Notes: a model not told the origin generated them from the letters alone. Shown: positions 53,474 to 62,766, counted from the first letter of the stretch. The stretch is DNA of 64,000 nt from Verrucomicrobiota bacterium (GCA_016222805.1 JACRQG010000012.1:124001-188000); one strand, 5' to 3'. Made by a program: numbers and translations.

Positions 53474-55282
53474 TCAATGCCCCGCGCCGGCCTGGTGCTC
53501 CTGGATGTACTCCTGCTTGAGGCCCAGTTTTTCCGGGGCGTGGAGGACGAGCATCTTCATGCGAATATCCCCGGGCACCGCAGTCGCCGTGAGTTTGGAG
53601 ACGATCACCATGAGGGTGATGGCGAGCGGCACGGTCCAGATGGCGGGTTGCTCACAGAGGATGCGGAGCAATGGGTGCTGGGCCCAGAAGGCGTTGAGCG
53701 GGGCGAAGCCGGCGAAGATCTTCCCCATCGGCCCCTTGTCGAGCGCGAGGGTGCCGAGGTTGGTCAGGGCTGCGGCGCCGAGGGCGCAGAGGCCGCCGGT
53801 GAGCATGCCGGTGGCGGCGCCCTGCATCGTCATGCCGCGCCACCAGACGCTCATGAACAGCAGCGGAAAGTAACTGGCGGCGGCGATGGCGAAGGCCTGG
53901 CCGACCATGAAGTTGATTTCGAGCGGCTCGACGAAACAACCGAGGACGATGGCGACCGAGCCGACAAGGATGGCCGAGGTCTTGAAGGCGAACAGCCGTT
54001 CATTCTGGTTGGCCTGCGGCCGGAGGATGCGGCCGTAGATGTCATGGGCGAGCGCGCCGGTCATCGAGACGAGCAGGCCGCTGAACGTGCTCATGAAGGC
54101 GGCAAAGGCGCCGGCGCAGGTGATGCCGCTGAGGACCGAACCGAGCACGCTGCCCCGCGCGCTGAGCAGCGTCGGCAGTTCGAGGACGACCTTGTCCGTG
54201 CCCTTCGCGCCGACGCCGGCGTAGAGTTCGGGCATCAGATTGCGTCCGATCACGCCGAACACGGGTGGGAAAACGTAGAACACGCCAATCAGGATCATCA
54301 CCCACATGGTCGTGCGTTTGGCGGCAACGCCATCCGGGTTGGTGTAGAAGCGGACGAGGATGTGTGGCAGGCCCGCGGTCCCGCAGACCAGGGCGATGAT
54401 CAGAGAATAGGTGTAGAGGAGGGAGTAGGGCCGCTGGTGTTCCGCGAGGTAGGCGGCGCGCTGTTCCACCGGCAGGGCGGCGGCCGCGGCATTGACGGCC
54501 TTGGTCGTGAGCGGACCGAAGGGTGCGATCCACGCCTCGTCCTTCGGGGCCTTTTCCGGGGTGGCTTTACGGGTGATGGCGGAGACCGGCGCCGCGGTCT
54601 CGCCGGGGGCACGGTTGGCGCCCACGTGCTGGTTGTAGAAGCCAAGCACCGACATCAGCACGAAGATGGGCACGCTGATCGCGAACATCTTCGCCCAGTA
54701 CTGGAACGCCTGCACCAGCGTGATGCCCTTCATGCCACCGAGGGCGACGTTGAAGGTGATCACCGCGCCGACCAGCACGACGCCACCCCAGTATGGCATG
54801 CCGGGGAAGATGTACGCGAGCGTGACGCCCGCGCCCTTCATCTGCGGCATGGTGTAGAAGAAACCGATGAAGAGGACGAAACACACCGCGATCTTGCGGA
54901 AGAGCGGCGAATCGAAGCGCCCTTCGGCGAAGTCCGGGATGGTGTAGGCTCCGAAGCGCCGCAGCGGGCCCGCGATGAAGAGGAGGAGGAAGAGGTAACC
55001 GCACGCGTAACAGACCGGGTACCACAGCGCGTCGTAGCCGCTCGACATCACCATGCCGGCCACGCCCATGAAGGAGGCGGCGGACAGGTACTCGCCGGAA
55101 ATCGCGGAGGCGTTCCAGCCCACCGACACCGAGCGGCCGGCGACGAAGAAATCAGAGGCGGTTTTCGAGGTCTTCCGGGAGCGGAAGCCCATCCAGATCG
55201 TGACGGCGACCGTGACGAGCGAGAACGCCAGGATCCAGGGATCAACGCTGGCAGCTTGGGCGAGCACAGGTGCGGCAGCCAT
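53474..55282 (-). CDS. Sodium:solute symporter, ActP-like (acetate type)
   Basis: 602 residues of the SSS family with about 13 membrane helices. Marks include DFFVAGRSVSVGWNASAISGEYLSA at the N-terminus (shared with ActP), FRKIAVCFVLFIGFFYTMPQMKGAG, GGMKGITLVQAFQYW and a soluble insert between about residues 215 and 280. ActP takes up acetate and other short monocarboxylates with sodium or protons. The DUF485 gene lies 3 bp upstream, as in the known actP-yjcH pair. The exact acid is inferred. Confidence 0.87.
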   Translation of the reverse strand: MAAAPVLAQAASVDPWILAFSLVTVAVTIWMGFRSRKTSKTASDFFVAGRSVSVGWNASAISGEYLSAASFMGVAGMVMSSGYDALWYPVCYACGYLFLLLFIAGPLRRFGAYTIPDFAEGRFDSPLFRKIAVCFVLFIGFFYTMPQMKGAGVTLAYIFPGMPYWGGVVLVGAVITFNVALGGMKGITLVQAFQYWAKMFAISVPIFVLMSVLGFYNQHVGANRAPGETAAPVSAITRKATPEKAPKDEAWIAPFGPLTTKAVNAAAAALPVEQRAAYLAEHQRPYSLLYTYSLIIALVCGTAGLPHILVRFYTNPDGVAAKRTTMWVMILIGVFYVFPPVFGVIGRNLMPELYAGVGAKGTDKVVLELPTLLSARGSVLGSVLSGITCAGAFAAFMSTFSGLLVSMTGALAHDIYGRILRPQANQNERLFAFKTSAILVGSVAIVLGCFVEPLEINFMVGQAFAIAAASYFPLLFMSVWWRGMTMQGAATGMLTGGLCALGAAALTNLGTLALDKGPMGKIFAGFAPLNAFWAQHPLLRILCEQPAIWTVPLAITLMVIVSKLTATAVPGDIRMKMLVLHAPEKLGLKQEYIQEHQAGAGH

Positions 55283-55285
55283 GGA

Positions 55286-55603
55286 TCAGCGCGGCTCCTT
55301 TCCGGCCTGGGCGCGGTCGACTTCCACCTCTTCGAGGGCGATCGAGCGTTGGATGAAGAACCACGAGATGATCCACACGAACGGGAAGAACAGCACGCCC
55401 AAGATCAGCCAGCTGAGGGTGAAGCCGGCCACGCGGGTGGCCATGAGCTCGGGAGCGAAGTAGTTCAGGAGCGGCATCCCGAGCAGCGCGGCGAGAAAGG
55501 TCGCACCGCAAAGAATCGACAGGGCGAGTTGCCGGCGCATCAGCGAACGCAGGAACGACTCGCTGTGCACCACGTCGTCGTGGGCGGGGGAGGGAGGGGG
55601 CAT
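55286..55603 (-). CDS. DUF485 small membrane protein (YjcH-like)
   Basis: 105 residues with two membrane helices (about 27-48 and 58-82) and acidic/basic ends. The pattern LILGVLFFPFVWIISWFF matches DUF485, found directly upstream of ActP-type symporters and thought to assist them. It is 3 bp ahead of the symporter start and surely cotranscribed. No enzymatic motif. Confidence 0.85.
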   Translation of the reverse strand: MPPPSPAHDDVVHSESFLRSLMRRQLALSILCGATFLAALLGMPLLNYFAPELMATRVAGFTLSWLILGVLFFPFVWIISWFFIQRSIALEEVEVDRAQAGKEPR

Positions 55604-55703
55604 GAGGGGCGTTCAGCTTGGGACGCTTCGCGACGCGCGCAAGCCCGGGAATCAGAACGGCGGCGAAGGGCGGAAAAACCGGGGCGCTGGAGTGGAAAAG
55701 AAG

Positions 55704-55735
55704 CAGGGGCGCCCCCGCGAACGAGGGCGCCCCTG
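55704..55735. terminator. Perfect 11-bp terminator hairpin
   Basis: CAGGGGCGCCC (55704-55714) pairs with GGGCGCCCCTG (55725-55735) around a 10-base loop. Reading along the minus strand it is followed by CTTCTTTTCC, so it probably ends the TonB-domain gene at 55764-56159. A milder T-rich stretch follows on the plus strand too. Confidence 0.8.
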
Positions 55736-55763
55736 GTTGGTTTTCAGGTGGAGAACTGACCGA

Positions 55764-56159
55764 CTAGCGATTGACGGCGAACTTCAGGCCGGACTCCAGC
55801 GGGTCAACGATGCGAATCGGCAGCAGCACTTTCGTGGCTACCGGCACACCGTTGGATTCCGCGGGTTGGAACCGCCATTTTTTCACCGCCTGCACGACCG
55901 CCGTGGCCAGTTCCGGATCCGTGGCGGACCGGAAGCTGAATTCGGCGGGAATGCCCTGGGCGTCGACCACGAACTCGAGCTGGACCGTGGAACCTTCGTG
56001 CTCGGGCCCGACGGACGGTGCGACCACCGTGACGGGCACCGGAACTCCGGGCTCCTTGCGGCACGACTCGAGGTAGACGGACTCCGCGGTCATCGCCGAA
56101 GCGGCGACCGCGAGGAACACGCCCACGAGGAGGACGACGAGTTTATGAACTGCTTTCAT
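55764..56159 (-). CDS. TonB C-terminal-domain protein
   Basis: 131 residues from ATG 56159; a weak GGAG lies about 9 bp ahead. A hydrophobic N-terminus (about 7-27) could be a signal peptide or anchor. Residues about 45-128 form a TonB_C domain: TVQLEFVVDAQGIPAEF, DPELATAVVQAVKKWRFQPA and GVPVATKVLLPI. Without the long Pro-rich spacer and ExbBD neighbours it is unlikely to be the main TonB; small proteins like this are frequent in Verrucomicrobia and may work in the periplasm. Monocistronic between a terminator and a divergent gene. Confidence 0.85.
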   Translation of the reverse strand: MKAVHKLVVLLVGVFLAVAASAMTAESVYLESCRKEPGVPVPVTVVAPSVGPEHEGSTVQLEFVVDAQGIPAEFSFRSATDPELATAVVQAVKKWRFQPAESNGVPVATKVLLPIRIVDPLESGLKFAVNR

Positions 56160-56546
56160 GGTATTAAACTCCGCGGATAAGGCGGAGAGTTTGGTTTTCT
56201 CTTTCGGGTGGGAACACTTGCCTGCGTTCCAAGGGTGATCCGGGACCGCAGTTGGGTGGTGTTTTGGCGGCAGCACCCGGTCGGGGCGCTGCCGCCAAAG
56301 GAGCCGTCTTGGGGAAACCGCGCGCCGGGGTGAAACTCGTCCACACCCCGGCGCGAAAGATCAAAGAACGCGTTGGAGGTTCTTCGAAAGCACCTCGTCT
56401 CAAGCAGGAGCCATGCCGACCTCGCCGTGGATTGCGGGTGCCGTCGGCGGCGGAGAGATCGGCCCGTGACCACCCGGCTGCTTTTTTTTGGAAAGGCGTG
56501 CTTGCACGCGACCCCTCCGGTGCCTCTGCTCCACGCCCTCGCTGCC
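56160..56546. other. 387-bp divergent intergenic region with an inverted repeat
   Basis: Lies between the TonB-domain gene (-) and the desaturase (+). It contains a perfect 12-bp inverted repeat, TTTGGCGGCAGC (56263-56274) and GCTGCCGCCAAA (56288-56299), with a 13-base loop and no T-run. Open frames cross it but look like noise. The repeat could be an operator or a transcript hairpin. Confidence 0.6.
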
Positions 56547-57737
56547 ATGCCTGATTCCGTTGCCTCCCCGTCTGTCACGCCGCTCCGGCGTTTTTTTGCG
56601 GCCGTCGTCCAGTGGTTTGATTCCGATTACACTCCCGGGGGCGCGGAAAGGATGCGCAACGAGCCCGACAAGGTGGACTGGGTGCGGTGCATCCCGTTCA
56701 TCGTCCTGCACGCGGGTTGCCTGGGGATCATTTGGGTGGGCGCGAGTGCCTTTGCCGTGTGGTCCGCGGTGGTGCTTTACGTCGTGCGGATGTTTGCGGT
56801 CACCGGAATCTATCACCGCTATTTTTCCCACAAGACCTACAGTACGTCGCGCTTCGGGCAGTTCCTGCTGGCGATCTGGGGCGGCACCACGGTGCAGCGC
56901 GGGGGACTATGGTGGGCCTATCACCACCGTCACCACCACCAGCATTCGGACCAGCCGGAGGATGCCCACTCCCCGCATGTCCATGGTTTCTGGTGGTCGC
57001 ACATCGGCTGGATCACGAGCCGGCGCAATTTTCCGACGGACTACTCGACGATCAAGGATCTCGCGAAGTACCCCGAGCTGGTTTGGCTCAATCGCTTTGA
57101 CACCGTCGTGCCCGTGCTTTTTGCGCTGTCGATCTTTGGCCTCGGGGCGGCGCTGGAAACCTGGGCTCCGGGCCTCGGTACCGATCGGTGGCAAATGCTC
57201 GTCTGGGGCTTCTTCGTCAGCACCACGTTCCTCTTCCACGGCACTTCGTGCATCAACTCGATGGCGCACCTGATGGGGCGGCGGCGGTTCAACACCACCG
57301 ACGATTCCCGCAACAGTTTTATCCTGGCCATCATCTGCCTTGGCGAAGGCTGGCACAACAATCACCACCGCTACCAATCCTGCACCCGGAACGGCTTTTA
57401 TTGGTGGGAAATCGACATCACCTATTACGGGTTGAAGCTGCTGTCGTGGACCGGGTTAATCTGGGGCCTCAAGCCGGTGCCGAAGTCGATCATGGAGGAG
57501 GCGGCACGCGCCGACCACCTGGCCACCATCGCGGCGGCGCAACGGGCCTCGACTGGCAACCTCGACGCCGCGACGCTCAAGAAGGTGGTGCCCGCGGCCG
57601 CGGCCATCGCCGTCGCCACCGCGACCGCCTCGGAATCCAACCTGCCGAAAAAGTCCGAAGGGCCGGGCATCCACAAGAACGTCGCAGAGCTCACGCACGA
57701 CCAGAAACCGGCGGATCAGCCGAAAGCCGGGAAATAA
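56547..57737 (+). CDS. Delta-9-type acyl-CoA fatty acid desaturase
   Basis: 396 residues from ATG 56547; the frame is open further upstream, but the earlier codons do not look coding. Three histidine boxes hold the di-iron site: HRYFSH (90-95), HRHHH (127-131) and HNNHH (270-274). Membrane helices lie around 47-85 and 185-235. These enzymes put a cis double bond into saturated acyl chains at the membrane with oxygen and an electron donor. A Lys/Ala/Pro-rich tail of about 70 residues follows the core and is unusual. It is followed by an FAD-dependent oxidoreductase, which may act on the same lipids. Confidence 0.93.
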   Translation: MPDSVASPSVTPLRRFFAAVVQWFDSDYTPGGAERMRNEPDKVDWVRCIPFIVLHAGCLGIIWVGASAFAVWSAVVLYVVRMFAVTGIYHRYFSHKTYSTSRFGQFLLAIWGGTTVQRGGLWWAYHHRHHHQHSDQPEDAHSPHVHGFWWSHIGWITSRRNFPTDYSTIKDLAKYPELVWLNRFDTVVPVLFALSIFGLGAALETWAPGLGTDRWQMLVWGFFVSTTFLFHGTSCINSMAHLMGRRRFNTTDDSRNSFILAIICLGEGWHNNHHRYQSCTRNGFYWWEIDITYYGLKLLSWTGLIWGLKPVPKSIMEEAARADHLATIAAAQRASTGNLDAATLKKVVPAAAAIAVATATASESNLPKKSEGPGIHKNVAELTHDQKPADQPKAGK

Positions 57738-57904
57738 CGTCGGGGAGATTGCCGGGATCGAGTGGGTTCCGATTCCAGGCCACGGGACTGGTGGAATCGA
57801 GGCGCGGCATGCGTCCGGACCGGCGTTCGCCGCGTAGGAGGGAGGAGTGGTGAGGTCCGGCGCCCGGTTGGGCCGGACCGCGCACCGTTATCCTCCGCCC
57901 TTCC

Positions 57905-59191
57905 ATGCCCTCCCTTGCCATCATCGGCACCGGTATCGCCGGTCTCGGCTGCGCGCACTTCCTGCAGCGCCACTTTGATCTCACGCTGTTCGAACAGAAC
58001 GACTATGTGGGAGGGCATTCGAACACCGTGTCGGTCCCGGAGCCGGCTTCAGGCCGGGAGGTGTCGATGGACACGGGCTTCATGGTGTTCAACAAGGTCA
58101 CCTACCCGCACCTCACGCGCCTGTTCGAGCAGTTGCGCGTTCCCATCAAGCCGACGTCGATGTCATTCAGCGTCCGCCACGCGGACAGCGGGCTCGAGTT
58201 TGCGGGTTCGTCCCTCAACCACCTCTTCGCCCAGCGCCGCAATCTGTTCCGGCCGCGATTCTACCGCCTGCTGACAGCGATTAACCGCTTCAACACCGAG
58301 GCCGTGGCCGCCCTTGACGACCCCGCCGCGCGGGAGGAGACGCTGGGCGACTACGTGAAGCGGAGGGGCTATGGGCAGGATTTCTTCGACCTGTACCTCG
58401 TGCCGATGAGCTCCGCGGTGTGGAGCACGCCACCGGAGCTGATGCTCGCCTTTCCCGCCACGACATTGCTGCGTTTCTTTCACAACCATGGATTCCTCGG
58501 CCTCCACACGCAGCACCCCTGGTGGACGGTAGAGGGAGGCGCGCGGACCTATGTCGAGAAACTCTCGGCGCCGTTTCGCCATCGCATCCAGCTCAACCGC
58601 GCGGCCACGCGCGTGGTGCGCACCCCGCGCGGGGTGACCGTGATGACCTCCACCGGCGAGGCGAGCACGTTTGACCGGCTGATCCTCGCCTGCCACGGGG
58701 ATCAGGCCTTGCGGTTGATCGAAGGGCCGACTTCGGCGGAGCGGCGCCTGCTGGCGGAGTTTCGCTATCAACCCAACGTGGCCACCGTGCATACGGATGC
58801 GAGCGTCATGCCCCGTGCGCGGCTCGCCTGGTCGAGCTGGAACTACGAAATCAATCGTGACCAGCAGGGCCGGGTTTCCACCGCGACGCATTACTGGATG
58901 AACTCGCTGCAGGGGGTGTCGGAACGGGAGAACTACTTCGTGACGATCAACCGACCGGAGGCGATCGCCCCGGAGCGCGTGCGACGGCGGATTCAGTACG
59001 AACACCCCCTTTTCAGTCTCGGGGCGGTGCGCGCGCAGGAGGAACTGCCGGGTCTCAATGCGGCGGCTCGGGGCACGACTGAGACCTACTTTGCCGGCGC
59101 ATGGCAGCGCTATGGATTCCACGAGGATGGCCTGTTGAGCGCGGTGCGCCTCTGCGAACTCCTCCTCGGCCGCGACCCCTGGGGCGCGTGA
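57905..59191 (+). CDS. FAD-dependent amine-oxidase-like oxidoreductase (COG2907 type)
   Basis: 428 residues. Rossmann motif IIGTGIAGLGCAHFL at the N-terminus with EQNDYVGGHSNTV and the substrate-side MDTGFMVFN, then LILACHGDQALRLI and the closing AGAWQRYGFHEDG near the C-terminus. COG2907-type proteins often sit beside cyclopropane or unsaturated fatty acid genes, and here a desaturase precedes it by 167 bp. A role in modifying membrane fatty acids is likely but not shown. Electron acceptor unknown. Confidence 0.85.
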   Translation: MPSLAIIGTGIAGLGCAHFLQRHFDLTLFEQNDYVGGHSNTVSVPEPASGREVSMDTGFMVFNKVTYPHLTRLFEQLRVPIKPTSMSFSVRHADSGLEFAGSSLNHLFAQRRNLFRPRFYRLLTAINRFNTEAVAALDDPAAREETLGDYVKRRGYGQDFFDLYLVPMSSAVWSTPPELMLAFPATTLLRFFHNHGFLGLHTQHPWWTVEGGARTYVEKLSAPFRHRIQLNRAATRVVRTPRGVTVMTSTGEASTFDRLILACHGDQALRLIEGPTSAERRLLAEFRYQPNVATVHTDASVMPRARLAWSSWNYEINRDQQGRVSTATHYWMNSLQGVSERENYFVTINRPEAIAPERVRRRIQYEHPLFSLGAVRAQEELPGLNAAARGTTETYFAGAWQRYGFHEDGLLSAVRLCELLLGRDPWGA

Positions 59192-59249
59192 GACGTCAGC
59201 CGCGATTGGGGGCTTGCACTGCCGGCGGGGACGGGGCGTAGCTCGGGCC

Positions 59250-59933
59250 GTGCTCCCGCTGGCTGACACCGCCAAACAAAAGGGGCCAGCGGTCGTCACC
59301 AAGCTGGTCATCGTGGCCTGCGTGGCGGTCTTCGGCTGGCAGGCGTGGCTGGCGTATTCGCCCGGCGGGCGGGCGCTGGCCAGCTTCGTCGATCACCACG
59401 CGCTGGTGGCGGAACGGATCGTGCACCATCCGCTCGACGAAGACCAGTGGCGGACCGTGTTCACCCATCTTTTCCTGCATGGCGGCGTGCTGCACCTCCT
59501 TGGGAACATGTGGTTCCTCTGGCTCTTCGGCGCCAATGTGGAGGATCGCTTCGGCGCCTTTCGCTTTGCGGTGTTCTACCTGCTGACCGGGGCCTTTGCG
59601 GCGGGCGTGCAGGTCGCCGCCGGTCCGGCTTCGGCGTTGCCGATGGTTGGGGCGAGCGGGGCAATTTCCGGGGTGCTGGGCGCCTACCTGATCCTTTTTC
59701 CCACGGCGCTGGTCTGGACGTTGGTGCCCTGGGTGGTGCCGATCCTGCCGGTGCCCGCGGTGGTCTTCCTCGTGCTGTGGTTCGTGATGCAGGCCTACAA
59801 CGGCGTGGGCTCGCTGGTAAACGGCAACGCCGCGGAGGGCGGGGTGGCGTGGTGGGCACACGCCGGTGGATTCGTCGCGGGCGCCGTGCTGGCGCTGTGG
59901 GCCCGCGGGCGCGGGTGGGTGCGGCGACGATAG
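59250..59933 (+). CDS. Rhomboid-family intramembrane serine protease
   Basis: 227 residues from a GTG at 59250. Six membrane helices. HGGVLHLLGNMWFL holds the conserved His and Asn86, GASGAISG has the catalytic Ser136, and WWAHAGGF has the catalytic His204, so the Ser-His dyad is complete. It cuts helices of membrane proteins. The start lies 58 bp after the oxidoreductase stop; its substrate is unknown. Confidence 0.93.
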   Translation: MLPLADTAKQKGPAVVTKLVIVACVAVFGWQAWLAYSPGGRALASFVDHHALVAERIVHHPLDEDQWRTVFTHLFLHGGVLHLLGNMWFLWLFGANVEDRFGAFRFAVFYLLTGAFAAGVQVAAGPASALPMVGASGAISGVLGAYLILFPTALVWTLVPWVVPILPVPAVVFLVLWFVMQAYNGVGSLVNGNAAEGGVAWWAHAGGFVAGAVLALWARGRGWVRRR

Positions 59934-60002
59934 GCGTGCCCCAGAGTTCCGGGGCGGGGCAGCTATCCGGTCTGCCGGACTCTCGGTGCTGGCTTTTGGC
60001 GC

Positions 60003-61079
60003 TCAGTGCCCGCCGTCCAGATCGCCGGGCTTCAGCAGCGGGGCGAAGAGGGCCTTGTTGGCGGCCTTCATGTAGGCCTCCTTGGCCTCGATCGTGCCGT
60101 CTTTCACCCGGTTCATCAGGCTCGTGTCCATCGTGATCATGCCGTCGGCCCCGCCGCTCTCGATGATCGTCTTGATGTTCGCAATCTGGCCGCTGCGGAT
60201 GGTGTTGGGCAGCGCCTCATGGGTGAGCAGGATCTCGTGCACGGCACAGCGACCCTTGGGGATGCGCTTGCAGAGCAGCTGGGCGACCACCCCGGCGAGA
60301 CAGCTCGCGAGCATCACCCGCACCTGGTTCTGCTCGTCGGCGGGAAAGGTGTTAATGATGCGATCGACGGTCTTGGGGGCGTTGTTGGTGTGCAGGGTGC
60401 CGAAGACCAGCATGCCCATCGAGGCGCAGCCGAGGGCGAGCTTGATCGTCTCCATCTCGCGCATTTCGCCCAGCAGCAGGATGTCGGGATCGTGGCGCAT
60501 GGCGCCTTTCAGCGCGGCGGCGAAGGACTGGGTGTGCTCGCCGACCTCGCGGTGGACGATCACCGACTTCTTCACCGGATGCACGAACTCGATCGGGTCC
60601 TCGATCGTGATGATGTGCCGGGAGAGGTTCGAGTTGATGTAGTCGATCATCGCGGCGAGGGTCGTCGACTTGCCGCTGCCCGTCGGACCGGTGACGACCA
60701 CGAGGCCCTGATCGAGATGGCAAAGCTTCTTCAGGGCCTCGGGAAGCTTGAGGTCGTCAAAGGAGAGGATCTTCGCGGGGATCTGGCGAAAGACCGCCGC
60801 CTGTCCCCAGTGGTTGTAGAGGTAGTTGCCGCGAAAGCGCGCGAGGCCCGGCACCTCGTGCGCCAGGTCCAGGTCCTTGCGCTCCAGGAACTCGTTCCAG
60901 CGTTTTTCGGGGCAGATTTCTCGGAGCAGGGCCTCCATCGTGGTGGCGTCGAGCGGTTGGTCCCCGATGGGTTGCAGCGAGCCGGAGATGCGCGACTTCG
61001 GCGGAAGGCCGACGGTGAGGTGGAGGTCGGACCCGCCCTTCTCGAGCATGGTCCGCAGGAGTTGGTCGATGGCGGCCAT
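60003..61079 (-). CDS. PilT-type ATPase (twitching motility/pilus retraction)
   Basis: 358 residues from ATG 61079; a longer reading frame upstream overlaps the preceding gene and is not used. N-terminal PAS-like domain to about 100, then Walker A GPTGSGKST, Asp box ITIEDPIEFVH, Walker B DILLLGEMREMET and His box FGTLHTNNA. It powers pilus retraction as a hexamer. The motif LLLGEMRE matches PilT's AIRNLIRE region only loosely, so PilT versus PilU cannot be fixed. It is the last gene of a three-gene set. Confidence 0.9.
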   Translation of the reverse strand: MAAIDQLLRTMLEKGGSDLHLTVGLPPKSRISGSLQPIGDQPLDATTMEALLREICPEKRWNEFLERKDLDLAHEVPGLARFRGNYLYNHWGQAAVFRQIPAKILSFDDLKLPEALKKLCHLDQGLVVVTGPTGSGKSTTLAAMIDYINSNLSRHIITIEDPIEFVHPVKKSVIVHREVGEHTQSFAAALKGAMRHDPDILLLGEMREMETIKLALGCASMGMLVFGTLHTNNAPKTVDRIINTFPADEQNQVRVMLASCLAGVVAQLLCKRIPKGRCAVHEILLTHEALPNTIRSGQIANIKTIIESGGADGMITMDTSLMNRVKDGTIEAKEAYMKAANKALFAPLLKPGDLDGGH

Positions 61080-61081
61080 GG

Positions 61082-61339
61082 TCAGGAATCTCCGCGCTGT
61101 TTGCGCAGGCTTTGGAGTTGGTTGCGCAGGCTCAGGAAGCGGAAGATTTCGGGGCTGAAGAGCAGCAGGGCGACAATCAGCACCGCGGAGAGCAGGGCCG
61201 GCGGGAGGCCGAACATGCCGCGGACGCCCGTGGCGACGATGCAGCAAATGACGATGAACCCCAGTTGGAACAGGAGCTTGAACAGGGCCTTGCGGTAGGC
61301 GGCCTCGGTGGCGGCGATTTCTTCGTCGAGAGAGTTCAT
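61082..61339 (-). CDS. Small membrane protein between two PilT-type genes
   Basis: 85 residues from ATG 61339, which overlaps the stop of the upstream ATPase gene (ATGA). A short helical N-terminus (SLDEEIAATEAAYRKALF) is followed by two membrane helices (about 20-40 and 46-65) and a charged C-terminus. The pilT start follows 2 bp after its stop. No known family was recognised; the tight coupling to both ATPases suggests a role with the retraction machinery, for example as a membrane anchor. Confidence 0.75.
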   Translation of the reverse strand: MNSLDEEIAATEAAYRKALFKLLFQLGFIVICCIVATGVRGMFGLPPALLSAVLIVALLLFSPEIFRFLSLRNQLQSLRKQRGDS

Positions 61340-62766
61340 CCGGTGATGCGCTGGCGGAGCACGCGATTGGGAATGTTGGCGCGGGCGGTTTCCGCGGAAA
61401 GGCGGCCTTCCTGCCAGAGGCCGAAGACAACATTGTCCATCAGGCACATGCCTTCCTTCACGCCGGTCTCCATGGTGTTCTTCAGCCCGGCGGACTTGCC
61501 TTCGCGGATCAGGTTCTGGATGGCGGTGTTGCTCACGAGGATCTCGCAGGCGAGCACGAGATGCCCGTCCCGGCCAGGCAGCAGGCGCTGACAGACGATG
61601 CCCCGGAGTGACTCCGCCACGCTGGCGCGGATCTGGGTTTGCTGCGAAGGAGGGAAGACATCGAGCAGGCGGTTCAACGTCGTGGCCGCGTCGCTCGTGT
61701 GCATGGTGCCGATCACGAGGTGGCCGGTTTCGGAGGCGCTGATCGCCATTTCGATGGTCTCGAGGTCGCGGAGTTCCCCGATGACGATCACATCGGGGTC
61801 CTCACGCAGGGCCCCCTTCAGGGCGGAGGCAAAGGAGCGGGTGTGGGGGCCCACCTCGCGCTGGGTGACGTTGCACCCTTTCGCCGGCTGCACGACCTCG
61901 ATGGGATCCTCGACGGTGATGATGTGGTCGCTACGGGTCTCATTCAGGTAGGCGACCATGGAGGCCAGGGTGGTGGTCTTGCCGGAACCGACGGGCCCCG
62001 TGATGAGGATGAGCCCGTTGTGGTAGGAGAGCATCTTCTTCAGCGTCTCGAGGTTCTTCGCGAATCCCAGAGCCTCGAGGGAGCGGGTTTCGGCGGGGAC
62101 CATGCGGTACGCTCCGGCCGAACCGTTCTTGTGAAACATCAGGTTTACCCGGTAGCGGTCCTCGCCGCTCAGCGCCAAGGCGTAGTCGTAGTCCTTCCTT
62201 TCGAGGAAAATTCGCCGCTGGCCATCGGAGAGGAGGACGGTGTTGAGGCGCAGCGCGTCGTCGGCGGTCAAGGCTTCCTCGGCGATGTAGGAGAGGGCGC
62301 GGGCCTTGCGGATGAAAGGTCGTGCGCCGGTGGAAAGGTGCAGGTCGCTCGCGCCGGACGCCGAAGTGGCGCGCAACAGGTTCCGCATGCCTTCAGCCAG
62401 GGCGTGATCATCCAGCTCGCGCAACCGGCGGAAATCGAGTGCCCGGCCGATTTCGGTCGCCGCGGTGGTTTTCCGGCCAACGGCCGCGGCTGCGCCGGGT
62501 CCGGTTTGCACGAACTCCTCCTCGTCGTCCCCCTCCGCGAACGGGTCGGAAGGCGGGGGGCCTTCTGCGGCCTTCGCGATCGCCGCGCCTGCGAGTTCCT
62601 CGAGCCGCTCCACCTCCGTCACCACGCCGCTGTCGATCAACTCCTGTGCGAACGCCATGAGGTCCACCGTGGTTCCGACGACCGCGCGGGCCTGCAGGCA
62701 CTGCGCCCGGGTCAGGAGTTTCTGCTCAATGCCGAGGTAGGCGAGCCAGCGAAGGTCGTCGGTCAT
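61336..62766 (-). CDS. PilT/PilU-type ATPase with N-terminal extension
   Basis: 476 residues. The first ~120 residues are an extension with a GspE N-terminal-like start (YLGIEQKLLTRAQCLQARAV) and an acidic linker. The ATPase core has Walker A GPVGSGKTT, ITVEDPIEVVQ, Walker B VIVIGELRDLETIEMAI and GTMHTSDAATTLNR. It probably works with the second PilT-type enzyme encoded two genes on. The extension is longer than in ordinary PilT (about 350 residues). Confidence 0.9.
   Translation of the reverse strand: MTDDLRWLAYLGIEQKLLTRAQCLQARAVVGTTVDLMAFAQELIDSGVVTEVERLEELAGAAIAKAAEGPPPSDPFAEGDDEEEFVQTGPGAAAAVGRKTTAATEIGRALDFRRLRELDDHALAEGMRNLLRATSASGASDLHLSTGARPFIRKARALSYIAEEALTADDALRLNTVLLSDGQRRIFLERKDYDYALALSGEDRYRVNLMFHKNGSAGAYRMVPAETRSLEALGFAKNLETLKKMLSYHNGLILITGPVGSGKTTTLASMVAYLNETRSDHIITVEDPIEVVQPAKGCNVTQREVGPHTRSFASALKGALREDPDVIVIGELRDLETIEMAISASETGHLVIGTMHTSDAATTLNRLLDVFPPSQQTQIRASVAESLRGIVCQRLLPGRDGHLVLACEILVSNTAIQNLIREGKSAGLKNTMETGVKEGMCLMDNVVFGLWQEGRLSAETARANIPNRVLRQRITG

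Noticed and set aside
53477-55759. 760-residue plus-strand frame, rich in Glu, Arg and His
   Set aside because: Antisense to the symporter and DUF485 gene, which have clear membrane topology.
61080-61433. N-terminal extension of the PilT-type gene at 60003-61079
   Set aside because: It overlaps the small membrane protein and the end of the other ATPase gene, and its sequence is unlike any PilT; the ATG at 61079 is the natural start.
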